64,000 nucleotides of DNA from Clostridia bacterium. GTDB taxonomy: Bacteria; Bacillota; Clostridia; Christensenellales; DTU072. The position numbers were made by a program, and so were the translations under genes. The notes beneath the pieces were generated by a model. It saw nothing but the letters and a program-made list of their open reading frames with translations, had not been told where the DNA came from and did not search any database. Within the stretch, counting starts at the first letter, position 1; each line of letters begins with the position of its first letter. This document shows, piece after piece, positions 20,101 through 23,970 of the stretch. The DNA lies in NCBI GenBank assembly GCA_016297005.1, contig JAEDHK010000005.1:62001-126000 (forward strand), in the 5' to 3' direction.

Positions 20101-21697
20101 TACATTCGATCTTGGTTTTGCGGACGGTGTGAGTTATGCCAACGCGATGATCTATATCGGCTTGTCCGACCGCGAGCTCAGTGACCTGACGTCTAATATG
20201 CTCGTCTCGAACTATGATTTGTGGAACGCGTCCGGTATCGGCATCTCGATCTCGAAGAGGACCGCTTCTTTGACGACTAAGGTTTACGGTTCGGTTTATA
20301 TTCCGTCCGATTATATACAAGTCAGCTACGGATCCCTGTTTGAAGAAGACGAGAGCTATTATCAGAGAGTAGAAGGGAATAACGGTTCTTACAGTTACGT
20401 CAAGTTGACCGACTATAACGTAGGAGATCCCGTTCCGGAAAACTGTTACGTAATCGATAAGGATAAGAAGGCGAACAGCAGCAATATCTATGCCAGCAAC
20501 GATTATACGGATATCGATTGGGAGCGCGGGCGTAACATTCTGAAAGTCGATTATATCAAGGCGGGCGATGACGCGCTTATTTCCGTACGTCTGTATCAGT
20601 ACTACCTGAAAGGCAATACGTACGTCACCGACTTTGTATGGCAAGAGTATTTCAGAGCTGATTTCTATAACGGAATAACCGAAAATGCGTCCAAGATCGG
20701 TATAGGCTCGGTCAGACAGATTATCAATAACGTTCGTTACGTCGGTTTCAGAGTATCTTCTTCCGCAATCAAGCTTTACGGACACACGATGACGACCAAT
20801 AATATGACCGACTTTGATCTATCGAAGACTTCGTTCGGCGAAGGTGGATTCAAATACGTGATCAGCGGCAACGATAACGAACAAACGAACATAACAGACG
20901 CCGCATATACGGAAGGCGTTTTTGTGGACGGACATTCTCTCGTTCAATCCGAAATGCCGGTCGACGAGTGGCTCAGCTTTTTTAACGTCGGCGGCGAATA
21001 TTTCGCGCTTGCCGACGCTTACGGTACGCCGCATGCTTATACGGGCAATACCGTGTCGTTGACGTTCAGTATTTCGCCGGATACGAGCAGTAAAAATTTC
21101 ATGTGGTATTTCGGTAGTTCGACGCCGTATCTGGGTCTTTATGATTCGGAGTCCTATCTGAGACAGCGTGGTCTTGCTATCGTCAGTATTCAGGACGATT
21201 TATATTTCGAGTTCTATAAGTATGGTAAAGAATATGCAAGACAGCTCCTGAATCTTCCGCTTCAGGAAGGATTTAACGTTGCCGACGGAAAAGAACATAC
21301 CATTACCGTTTCGATCGGCGATTTCTGCGCCGAGTACGACGATAAGTACGAAGAAATGCTGACGCAAACGCAGAAGCCGGCCAGCCCGATAGAAGACCGC
21401 TTTACAGCCATTTCTCTCGCAAGAGACTTTAGCGCGAGCGAAGGTATGCAGGCAAGAGGCTTCTATTTCGTCAAAATTTGCATCGACGGGAAGCAGACTG
21501 TCTGCGTATGTCCCTATCTGAACGATTTGAGTAAGGTCCTTGATATCGAAGGTCACAAGAACGACGACACGGAGATTGGATCTACAATCGTCGATCAATA
21601 CTTCTTCCAGGGCATTTATTACACCGGTATTCGCTCCGAGGCAAAGATGACAATCAGAGATTATTCGACATACGACGTAAGGAAAACAAATGAATAA
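2171..21697 (+). CDS. giant Ig/MBG/YY-repeat surface lipoprotein
   Basis: An unbroken frame encodes about 6,508 residues. Two adjacent ATGs (2168, 2171) follow GGAGG (2160-2164); 2171 has the better spacing. Residues 1-25 are a signal peptide with a cysteine in a loose lipobox (CFAC, Cys25), so a lipid anchor is likely but not certain. Residues ~37-1350 hold roughly ten to twelve bacterial Ig-like (Big_3-like) domains with the recurring pattern 'Y-x-x-G-D ... V-x-Y-x-[DN]-G'. Residues ~1355-3060 and ~4700-5200 carry MBG-like repeats (strands such as ITKKQIGI, FTIKRVKA, YTIVQKRV). Residues ~3067-4694 are an array of tyrosine-pair repeats. Residues ~6288-6497 may form a LamG/concanavalin-like domain. 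There is no C-terminal sortase signal or membrane span. It is probably a very long fibrous adhesin or glycan-binding stalk. Its end overlaps tsaE by 8 bases. The gene and its export signal are certain; the function is inferred. Confidence 0.85.
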   Translation: MRKKYTSGLLIIMLVCFLLLTCFACNDRNDISQESPIQKFIITTMPKTNYYVGDKFSVGDADITVYYENGKSERIPLTLNMISGFDSNVVGDQILTVFYKNQTAYLTVKVSVAPVYSVQVVKMPDKTNYVIGEQLNISGMQILVTYSNNYTEIMDVTEDMVTLFSTDKEGETNMIVSYGGKTCMAAYTVVTKAPDRIEISLEESFRLVYVVGDVFELTGGRFFVHYNDNTSEFIDWETLYEQGDLTYVIEKETNNVFTTSALERNVFLFYKGNRYQVGVTINAKRPQSLSVMSDAPDQILKGHIDLTGGQLYVVYNSKQTGYNARVKDATAEARRANASGNWNSVRSAYFVLQNGNFVGAASEFDNNATYYASLENDFVDRYQTRKEFLYVKKDSSYQKAPAEYDASVVYYIPSNVRLFDFDDQTNVEIVWNEFDINVVGEYSIRLIVDGASLDYRIKVIAPSPVALEVYPGESDVNLDPITGAYFVYQDETIHITDWDYKIKQNNGTYSIISSTGNYSAKVTSDMYVGETFMTNHAVGTYDYDFSFTTVTGVTLSCSVPVEVRPRVIVSATVERPTRVVYSVGDEISLVGGSMRVRYINGAESQTMSFTADMLYAEDPTGNSPIRYVAPDGTSIPLVKSGTDAFTSNVGINKFYIYYEDLYYNTSYATEFDITVIVKAIAIALNEDKETKNDYILGEPFSMENWEVVITYADQSYATENDFSDSRWTIEGDDLSTIGTHTITLYYGDKSDNVALTYVCTVHNNIVSVRPSVDFIGCTTEGKKFDFSGLSFVVVRENGAEENVAMAAMTISQNKAGSFVSVPTSYELASFVTAENWSVYYTSLYVKEGDNYNPATSYDASEDYYYAADNMTEISFTYNEASAIVSSLVVSRRVESVTVAALPETEYILASVGEWDLGTLSLLITFDNGTTAVVKHADSGSTVTFSQSGDRYCFALNNMTYYFEVKANGVNYSLSDFKSDLQLQTSEEFIEKDLVFSVADVVYRDAVSSDAVPFYCFKQRVVSIHAEIGVPVLSGSDIVGVNEFSDTTVYLNEGLSLYTVSSNGSCSFVGDNGNKRFVYNDSSIKIDYLECIYLVVEYDTTTVYKKLSDVASSSGFSVSGFKENKTGSQTIRLTYLLKECSFMAYVRPDVPYAISFVDENEQNVTETTVIEKMDIDPNKISVLVELKDADGDAVTARRKVDFSDAVCTYDKNESFVFNDKNADDVFYTQKTVTVTYEGCSKTLTLTILKKSVFEIVIQNMPRQVYAELPEFASADESVLSYTDNNGQMGTVLVRYNNGTSEIVPLNDSRLRINASQFNTKLILNAGAEQSQIITVGFTDENNVTKETNYNVIVRDRKYLTITYDESNNLSFDDVYYCQYGTGAEARPKFDVYYYSNFYMPAPVAFNGYTVTYEYHDDVLGDVTRNVWPTEVGRYTMVISYAGDYANNAFEDRSVTIEITKKQIGISVEDITLTFGDKFTGTAEEVSSLRVLGFVWNMSGVSGDLLTGEAFVLGDTLENVVSVSFELQSNGRKIEPAFSNDFSYTVMNLNVGSYYVKPIITLKKANYTVPEGIGDLGATLTVSQKAIKIVALGEKKVYGDRDPLYRFEIYDENDQLLGGNYYREFTDFTIGDIVAENVYTYDDTTGIYSRATGTYESGKTYYVFKAEINIDPIFIDTASSSYRLVRSGTDTDNVNDYHKIFSGDTQGTLDNYTLLSYTHASLVVLPAALTLTALKATRPFGTADMSISYVAAASSSFKYSDDFNSVFGSYFEQNDVLYYDITEKKVYETLKEGLLSYDDWAVLYRNVEIDGFESVVYMGATYAVVPIALACGTYTCRMCDVYSNVVANYIVTTQPFEIEILPVSVRLNVGSVLLYEKSSVKDGRRNTFIDYFSFPREDFQTVNIYGDTLTFSDFVFPVENRNDIENLYAEWMSKLIVDVEYTTGTNAPYLLSSDFLNGFTFIKERGTDTGVYRVSVGYNYSDNFSDFSVISRNKDKNKNYFTFYYDIFRNQYAQVAAMQASVYDEDAYVIVMPGFADLKYYKVDEEGARYREVYNLNKASEWGLTAEYSVDQENYYGMTSIGTDSISYSIAPKEGTQFIVNNRENCLAAGDYTGTIRYSYFADANKGSKFSTNYIYLGNMSVLLDSDISTILNYVLFGTIADGMLIFNNTFDYTVTQKPVSVYIENEDAQYNFSNQTLIARVDGSLAAGDRLNFLFDVSVVYNSKTDIVNKNASTIKSFKYYSIVPEELLTRENMASYYEYGSMGFVLTQDVIPMNRKSYYMLTEASDPSVESYDIAYSGTYTIKLNDLGNANYCLITEETVQKTFTVVPNEIPILLYNKAAMPQVNTTDFTFEETYAKKAYAPIDYSWTSTTYANSLLFDNISLTLLSTVNSSATKKIGTVKIGSQNYDVNIKFHGTFPSLSVSGRTISTTGGNSRTLSQDTYSSEYDYYFYFIEDGNERKIFYDSETGTYYYKDTPYTTFRTTTCTITDYYYDDNGVLHRPQPLVNTPNTLFIYSEDAPGSGNRPIYVKRDPVTKKVLGYDIVSRDTSDYVNYTVVFVYLDNGVYRECDDAHSFSFVINPAEVSLYNFSSANSKDYDGAEASIANTSKLTVNGALSTDPISVSDIQFDFERIDAEGSTYITIDGVKYYLVEDDDLRSVGLFKVKAFYSDNYEIVFKGSGAYGGSPSSYGLFTIKRVKATFEFNSEVAAYLAKDYDGLGLADESLVYSGDLTEFLDRGYNIISKQSKAIVDNYSQIHYQLQVKGYASSFGGTPTTIAQDQIAGYDYSAGNYWFDFYGVFVDKDGVYRRYEDRNNKEDGENRWLNWNYTYIVNNKKDVNKIGDVYYDGIYQIDKRKVYIGIDGQLPESATAASYTYKKEYNGALLTRADVNAWLDSGVVTVYIYDAEIKKFLPIEDTYFADSFVGGSVTVAGGRESVSNVSASEYFELSASDISSQNSNFIVVNSDIRFTLKAIEIEIMLTYTNTEDDNSASITYGKTVRENAVNFTLSISEEELNKFNEAIRDGNAYTATQILEKICNFNNAEFYLFGDGNSTNAVFRFTLEGKSQSIYLYNKTGDYYYEASDGMYEDGTTYYSRLLVPNNVALDYTKYYAYHEWYEHTSDPVSVVGKKYYLMEPVTESDPSFRDGNGVPENKYFEQFFKYSLTTDAVFRAGISYYKQNPGTKTYSLVNTSTLIGSSVPADTYYSKKEYYALTSDRVFNMQKRYYTAKEYVFTQQSSTTTANIYYQFNRFYGENDDDYFMSGKDYYVFTVVPAEESKVGTNVQSETYYESIGGRYVLTSDQTFVRSKLYGGQYYTVSTADVIRGDNAHKKYYTYSNGRHNRVPDGTTRQPGVSYYVFVPTVYSATETISERYYYYSDGKFYNVYDMRQEMDGDKNYYVAYVADKSANENVAYYTEYEAIVKAEGVPESGGYYYKAVLMDPIEENDTYYAIRRLLPGKDYSFNENVPLNSVYENVDDSDTYYLTGDVKYSANKNYYKLSVVSGELVAGDKVGDYYIVSQGYSRAGSSFENTDETYYKIVEAVAGKDYAVSSLIPDFTYYTKVEGEDRYNYAQSRVFASNEKYYLFEAVHGVSEENALDSLYVYNDGSYKKIVPLTSGKEYVNGALIGADEVYYRSNDRYVRETSQKYRKDVGYYRFVTAEGYIANASLNDYYVDSSSRYTIREMTAGVEYSVGQSISGNVVVADSFTKTNDTQYLAGKLYYTYDNEGYVSGALVGSYSVPAEGYYSIKKKTDFTVGQIAGENVYVLSGDRYKSVSGSAYRAGITYYTFIAMSGYIAKSDLDGYYVSGRGYYSAVMMTKGVDYEVNTPVMEGVYRLIGSRMIAVPTTDNYADDAVYYFLDDSGVVPYSGLNGYYVDGSKYYSKKSLTLGVDYSIGDSIAEGVYVRRLGRYVLPEELTFRSGMDYYSMDNTGLVLASTVGSYCISGEKYYSFTLLAPEENDHIEGDVFEKESSMFIPTSDTVYRSDKEYYLRSNEGIIDPSDIATYFVDATGYYTLVEQEEGVAYTVGASVPNNMYYEITANGICRFTRDETFIPGKKYYLFRAENTYLPADTDITPFYFENSSEYAVCALIAGKDYVLGSAVDDKVYVVDDKWYTCLTSGVYEANKRYFILEAAAGYICAGDVSATYLRSGSNRFMAVRVRDYTIGDVIPNDYYTLAADNRLIPVSGNFIEGIEYYVKSTNGFVYGANESELYIADGTYYSFIVKDVSSLYGTSAVGSYVRNEDGRMVAVTNGNYTQGITYYDSINSGLVQIARLGDYYVSGTGCYSVEETSFSTDSYVYLKDGEYVKTTDASAQNGTSYYRFFTGGFVINKYYSQYFVPTKAFRTDKVVYDHYRYGNDVPYAVENKNDDFYSQTVPGRVYEKSGETFFTTSDSVFVVGKEYYLFVPVTDFSERETADGLYVFRKGYIRSQLPYAALRKAEPGIDYQVGGFVSGRFFTLNANSVPFEVPNGNMFSADTVYYCLNNYYGITSIPTYYELNEDGSYSVTTDRTFNNAKNYYAFTKEDIGVGNNIPQGYYFVKNGNDFVEAAEEVFLPDVDYYTVRSVSVTNGAYVVKGTYEKVGDIYILTGDTVMDANKTYYRFTKDNTVNNSDPVLLYEKVGDEYVLTNDSRANTSKEYYFFKQSSATIKSSEYAVLDSSYVENGAVIPAGVYMLVNNEYVSVEGGTFDTSNTYYTRSVRALSYFTGAGKPYFSGTADLSSLSAGIYYTGANNFTSSANYSLKIVSTPFEVRKQIIHITGVEREYYDAEKSNWNFILGDDTEVNSEVLSILYSDKIGLRRLLHDESDISSNAGSYYTATSGNYFMTMSKTEISKYNESSENNYYIVCDGVSVSGVSSDLVCIPLFIKRVPVVVSIELSTEIEYGDRPAKSVLVSGIRYSRYPNVSSNQAAAQKQREFFSFIEGDDVIDFDSIIRTISTTDYNNGNSTSLSLLYNLAMDIDLVNNSGYDNYFVSFGEIVYTIVQKRVNIQVVVNNSYYDGSASVNNVSFPTRPFTVLYSDVNNMFYDDTSNDYRSYSLKIDTFTAGENEYSENNLSEQIMEIITGVEFIRYVVFDANSGNSIVATGTTVQELCTALGYAYTDGMTITELMSTVKTNNANYRLREVVRYKNVTYDSVQMLLKDKTRYIIEDQDGNADYMAGVNNIRLYDETKWYDSNNYILVSAKTPIIVYPEIDSVGEYTDGKTDGAKYINMIGDTEAILSGSVSVNKTTKEISNLSFIVRLNMNGMKTTTQDFSSQYFDTLTFSTAYESSYYLGNLYSREWHLYYVSGGTEGSDGTITLKVGDVVTVTAIVRERFDKFARRPDIESLKFKIRIVEKQIVNSDDTVVSALPLADTTDTVLYNAGESEYKRLSYGVSVKNTSGEYVLYNPSQDGTYGVDVRKENYDMLSMRVRLTPEMGKENYSFSTVIYENAVGKLMFIAVGGTERKCMIRYYYKEDYYTVNTHTVAQPGVTYYALQSTIGGNVPAAEIGNYYTVRGGLLYHVSAIDPSEVYYKVAAQSLTAGAAIANPSAYCVKFSEETLSNSNLGDLFDGNSHKITIYLDKIGYLSDMEESHQETAINVSSRFVPNGSDAYVSGRLYCTATLANVAVGDKVIGGEVNYYMLKDGVLIKPDSVLAKNGVDYYTITHDDQISSINQPTSAHYYEQAFSSTYAFTNYISTYTALRKYYVYVSLDGDVAYASSSDDVSKMILSFTGGLYEYETSYSADKDDRQTKWDVVSKPLNDCVFYIASDGTQLEGQSGISYENVQPIVTYFAMKQKLAWAFSARAGEETLAYMRNVIVFPEQFYDNSSAYLVTKETANSIGDMIRKVTNSILYYSSFGSTDNTNSMSNPSLVASTMVSFGSASLIPYNAVLSESGTTPSVTINNADYGLYRMKLPIRLSYPGSQDPYQYILEYKLLVTDAAISKNTTFYEYGVSGTKMEKVDPKAYTPSASAPVTFSAINTTERYFFNDTPIDVYNSATYTFDLGFADGVSYANAMIYIGLSDRELSDLTSNMLVSNYDLWNASGIGISISKRTASLTTKVYGSVYIPSDYIQVSYGSLFEEDESYYQRVEGNNGSYSYVKLTDYNVGDPVPENCYVIDKDKKANSSNIYASNDYTDIDWERGRNILKVDYIKAGDDALISVRLYQYYLKGNTYVTDFVWQEYFRADFYNGITENASKIGIGSVRQIINNVRYVGFRVSSSAIKLYGHTMTTNNMTDFDLSKTSFGEGGFKYVISGNDNEQTNITDAAYTEGVFVDGHSLVQSEMPVDEWLSFFNVGGEYFALADAYGTPHAYTGNTVSLTFSISPDTSSKNFMWYFGSSTPYLGLYDSESYLRQRGLAIVSIQDDLYFEFYKYGKEYARQLLNLPLQEGFNVADGKEHTITVSIGDFCAEYDDKYEEMLTQTQKPASPIEDRFTAISLARDFSASEGMQARGFYFVKICIDGKQTVCVCPYLNDLSKVLDIEGHKNDDTEIGSTIVDQYFFQGIYYTGIRSEAKMTIRDYSTYDVRKTNE
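3205..3411 (+). repeat. two YY modules inserted in an Ig-like domain
   Basis: Two consecutive ~30-residue units share the pattern [YF]-[VY]-x4-[GD]-x-[FY]-x2-A-x3-[YF]-D-x4-Y-Y. They sit inside Ig-like domain 4 of the giant protein. The strand GGQLYVVYN is separated from its expected partner (VEIVWNEFDI, near 3450) by ~100 residues, where sister domains have only a tight turn. The insertion is therefore at a beta-hairpin. Confidence 0.6.
4678..4776 (+). repeat. single YY module in an Ig-like domain
   Basis: This is one copy of the same ~30-residue unit (SLYVKEGDNYNP, then SYDASEDYYY), placed just before the last strand of Ig-like domain 8 of the giant protein. Neighbouring Ig domains lack it, so it looks like an insertion. 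Confidence 0.55.
7072..7161 (+). repeat. single YY module in an MBG-like domain
   Basis: One copy of the unit (VYTYDDTTGIYSRA, then TYESGKTYYVF) lies between strands of an MBG-like domain of the giant protein. It keeps the Gly-x-Tyr, Tyr-Glu and Gly-x-x-Tyr-Tyr landmarks of the long array at 11371-16252. Confidence 0.55.
11371..16252 (+). repeat. ~1,630-residue array of tyrosine-pair (YY) repeats
   Basis: This is the central part of the giant protein. Degenerate units run on almost without a break. A Tyr-Tyr pair is followed by ~5 residues, [GD]-x-[YF], ~10 residues, then G-x-x-Y-Y. Many pairs of units form a ~66-71-residue super-repeat with landmarks G-V-[DE]-Y-x-[VI]-G-x-x-[IV], V-Y-V, G-x-R-Y, YR-x-G-x-x-YY, G-Y-[IV], L-x-x-YYV and G-x-x-YYS (clearest from ~13200 to ~14000). 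Units differ strongly at the DNA level, so the array is old or fast-diverging and not a recent slippage product. The array interrupts an MBG-like domain whose second half resumes at ~16260. I know of no named family. Choline-binding-type repeats also carry aromatic pairs and glycines, but they have tryptophan and a ~20-residue period, which these do not. Confidence 0.8.
18493..19150 (+). repeat. dispersed YY modules in the C-terminal third of the giant protein
   Basis: Further YY units occur at ~18500-18710 (YYKEDYYTV, GVTYYAL, IGNYYTV, SEVYYKV) and ~18925-19150 (VNYYML, GVDYYTI, SAHYYEQ). They lie between segments of other beta-rich sequence. They are looser than the units of the main array, and the boundaries are approximate. 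Confidence 0.45.
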
Positions 21698-22175
21698 TAA
21701 CGTTATTTCCACAGAACAACGGGCGCTTCCGGATATGGGGAGCGCCTTGGATAAAAAAGAGTATTTCTGTTCATCCGTACAAGAAACAAACGAAATCGCG
21801 CGGCGATTTGCGCAAGAGATCAAAGGCGGCGAGACGGTTCTTATGTACGGGGAGTTAGGCGCGGGCAAAACGACTTTTACCAAAGCGTTTTTTAAGACGC
21901 TCGGGGTAACCGACACGGTCACGAGCCCCACTTTTACGCTGATGAAAACTTATTACGGCCGATTTACCGTTCATCATCTCGATATGTACCGGATCGAGGC
22001 GGAAGAGGACGTGGAAGAACTCGGCTTGCTCGAAGAGATCGAAGACAACGACGTAACAGTGATAGAATGGAATAAGTTCAGTGATTTTATCGGTACGGTT
22101 TATGCCGTTTCTATCGAATATTTGGGAGAAAATACAAGAAAAATAACAATAGCGCTCTTACAAAAGAACGCATAA
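21690..22175 (+). CDS. tsaE: tRNA t6A biosynthesis ATPase TsaE
   Basis: This 161-residue protein is of the TsaE/YjeE family, which cycles ATP for the TsaB-TsaD-TsaE complex that transfers threonylcarbamoyl to A37 of ANN-decoding tRNAs. The P-loop GELGAGKTTF is near residue 54-63. It is followed by the switch-like SPTFTLMKTY, HHLDMYR and VIEWNKF segments typical of the family. The ATG at 21690 has AAGGA 6 bases upstream and overlaps the stop of the giant gene (ATGAATAA), which suggests translational coupling. The N-terminus is ~20 residues longer than usual; a later start near 21735 (after GGGG) is possible. tsaB follows 11 bases downstream; tsaD is not in the window. Confidence 0.93.
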   Translation: MNNNVISTEQRALPDMGSALDKKEYFCSSVQETNEIARRFAQEIKGGETVLMYGELGAGKTTFTKAFFKTLGVTDTVTSPTFTLMKTYYGRFTVHHLDMYRIEAEEDVEELGLLEEIEDNDVTVIEWNKFSDFIGTVYAVSIEYLGENTRKITIALLQKNA

Positions 22176-22186
22176 CGGAAGAAAAA

Positions 22187-22741
22187 ATGAAAATACTCGC
22201 TATTGATACATCCGCTTCTGCCATTGGGATCGGTATTTATGACGGAGCATATCACTCAAAAATTACGACGCCTGATCCTAAATCGCACAATAAGAATTTA
22301 CTTGCTGAAATCGACGCTTTTTGCCGGGAACTCGGCACTTCGGTACGGGATATGGACTACTTTGGCGTAGTCGTCGGTCCCGGATCCTTTACCGGAATAC
22401 GTATTGGCGTTGCAACTGTTAACGCCTTTGCTATGGCGACGAAAAAGAAAGTGGTCGAAATGACTTCGTTGGAGGTTCCGGCGGGCGACGGGGAGATAAT
22501 GACGCTTCTCGATTGTAAACACAATAACTATTACGTAGGGTTGTTCCACGCAGACTCCGTTCAGTACGGTTGCATGAAAAAAGAGGAGACGGAAGCGGTC
22601 GATCTGCCTAAGATTTACCTGGAAGGAACATATCCGGAAAAAATGTTGAGATTGGCCGTGAAGAAGATAGAAAGGGAAGAAACGGTAAACCGTGCGAAAC
22701 CTTTCTATATTAAAAATTCTTCTGCCGAAACAGGTGAATAA
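22187..22741 (+). CDS. tsaB: tRNA t6A biosynthesis protein TsaB
   Basis: This 184-residue member of the ASKHA-fold TsaB family is the non-catalytic partner that holds TsaD in the t6A synthase. It begins MKILAIDTS, the canonical TsaB start, and carries GPGSFTGIRIGVA near residue 63-75, the family hallmark. It ends with P-x-Y-I-x-x-S-x-A-E like its relatives. At 184 residues it is ~40-45 shorter than the Bacillus or E. coli proteins, with the loss in the second half. GGAAG precedes the ATG. The stop overlaps the rimI start in TAATG. Confidence 0.93.
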   Translation: MKILAIDTSASAIGIGIYDGAYHSKITTPDPKSHNKNLLAEIDAFCRELGTSVRDMDYFGVVVGPGSFTGIRIGVATVNAFAMATKKKVVEMTSLEVPAGDGEIMTLLDCKHNNYYVGLFHADSVQYGCMKKEETEAVDLPKIYLEGTYPEKMLRLAVKKIEREETVNRAKPFYIKNSSAETGE

Positions 22742-23178
22742 TGATAGAGTTTTGTTCTCTCAACGAAAATAACTATAAGGAAGTCGCGCGGATCGATCGA
22801 GAAAGCCTCGGAGATGAGAGTTGGAGCGAGGCACTCTACAAAAATGAGATAGGCCGCTCGGAAAAAGTCTACGTCGTAGCTCGTCTGGACGGGATAACGG
22901 TCGGGTTCGGCGGTTTTGCACAAGTTTTTGATGAAGGGCATATAATGAATATAGCCGTGGAGTCAAATTACAGAAAACGCGGGATCGCGCGGCAAATAAT
23001 GGATGAAATGATTCGTGTCGGAGAAGAACGCGGTATACGTTCTTTTACATTGGAAGTAAGAGAAAGCAATATCGGCGCGATAGCGCTTTATGAAAAAAAA
23101 GGTTTTACCCTTGCTGGCGTACGCAAGAAGTATTACGGCGGAAAAGAAGACGCGCGTATATATTGGTTGTATCTGTAA
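22741..23178 (+). CDS. rimI: GNAT acetyltransferase, RimI type
   Basis: This 145-residue Gcn5-related N-acetyltransferase matches the ribosomal protein S18 alanine acetyltransferase RimI. It has the central strand GHIMNIAVE, the acetyl-CoA loop R-K-R-G-I-A (residues ~79-84) and the C-terminal E-S-N-I-G-A-I-A-L-Y-E-K-K-G-F helix, all classic for RimI. The start overlaps the tsaB stop by one base (TAATG), the usual tsaE-tsaB-rimI arrangement of Firmicutes. Substrate assignment rests on this context, since other GNATs share the fold. Confidence 0.88.
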   Translation: MIEFCSLNENNYKEVARIDRESLGDESWSEALYKNEIGRSEKVYVVARLDGITVGFGGFAQVFDEGHIMNIAVESNYRKRGIARQIMDEMIRVGEERGIRSFTLEVRESNIGAIALYEKKGFTLAGVRKKYYGGKEDARIYWLYL

Positions 23179-23193
23179 GGGGAGGCAGAACTG
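23179..23193 (+). promoter_or_regulatory. ribosome-binding site and CTG start of the hydrolase gene
   Basis: GGGGAGG (23179-23185), directly after the rimI stop, is a near-perfect Shine-Dalgarno. It lies 5 bases before CTG (23191). The first ATG in frame (23209) is 23 bases beyond the Shine-Dalgarno, too far for normal initiation. Starting at CTG gives (M)IHHVVMGRGPNVICLHGWGG, the usual beginning of this hydrolase family. ATT at 23194 is a less likely alternative. Confidence 0.6.
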
Positions 23194-23970
23194 ATTCATC
23201 ACGTCGTTATGGGACGCGGTCCCAACGTTATTTGTCTGCACGGATGGGGCGGCTCGACAGACAGCTTTTTGGGGCTTGCTCGTAGTTTATCCGAAAAATA
23301 TACCGTTTATTTAGTCGATTTTAATGGTTTCGGTTTATCGCCGGAACCCACTTATCCTTTTACGCTTGATAATTACGTTTCATCGATAGCCGAACTTGTA
23401 CGATATTACCGTATGGAAAGTTTTTCTCTCGTTTGCCATTCTTTTGGCGGACGGGTTGGGATCAAGTTTTGCTATAAGTTCGGTTATATGGTCGACAAAT
23501 TGATTCTGGTCGATTCCGCCGGTATGAAACCCAGGCGTTCGTTACGGTATTATTATGCCGTTATTCGTCATAAATTATTAAAATTATTGAAAATAAAGCA
23601 TGAATCCGGTAGCAGCGACTATAAAAAACTATCTCCGGTAATGAAAAAGACTTTTGTTTCTATCGTTAACGAGCATCTCGAAGAATGCGCCGAGCATATA
23701 AAAGTCCCGACGATCCTTATTTGGGGGAACAAAGATAAAGAGACTCCCGTATATATGGGTAAAAGACTGCTTCGACTGATCAAAGATAGCGAAATGATCG
23801 TTTTCGAAGGGTGCGGACATTTTTCGTATCTGGAACGGCATTTTGCGTTTGTGTCGATCGTCAAAATGTTTTTATCGGGGGAGCGGAATGAAGTGGATAG
23901 CGGCATGTTTCTTAATTTGCATGAACGTAGGCGTATCGTTACGATACCTGACCCTTTCGCAAAGAGATAA
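23191..23970 (+). CDS. alpha/beta-fold hydrolase
   Basis: This is a ~259-residue single-domain alpha/beta hydrolase. The oxyanion motif LHGWGG is near residue 14-19. The nucleophile elbow is C-H-S-F-G, with cysteine replacing the usual first glycine of G-x-S-x-G. The acid lies in WGNKDKETP and the catalytic histidine in GCGHFSYLE. It begins with a probable CTG codon (see the separate entry). The last 83 bases overlap the start of the MurF-like gene, so the C-terminal ~27 residues, beyond the end of the fold, may be disposable. The substrate cannot be told from the sequence; it could be an esterase, lipase or peptidase. Its place between rimI and cell-wall genes suggests no specific role. Confidence 0.85.
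   Translation: MIHHVVMGRGPNVICLHGWGGSTDSFLGLARSLSEKYTVYLVDFNGFGLSPEPTYPFTLDNYVSSIAELVRYYRMESFSLVCHSFGGRVGIKFCYKFGYMVDKLILVDSAGMKPRRSLRYYYAVIRHKLLKLLKIKHESGSSDYKKLSPVMKKTFVSIVNEHLEECAEHIKVPTILIWGNKDKETPVYMGKRLLRLIKDSEMIVFEGCGHFSYLERHFAFVSIVKMFLSGERNEVDSGMFLNLHERRRIVTIPDPFAKR

Noticed and set aside
1184..21931. Long open frames on the minus strand opposite the surface-protein genes
   Set aside because: They are shadows of the plus-strand codons, with no signal peptides, ribosome-binding sites or recognisable domains, and they overlap well-supported genes throughout.
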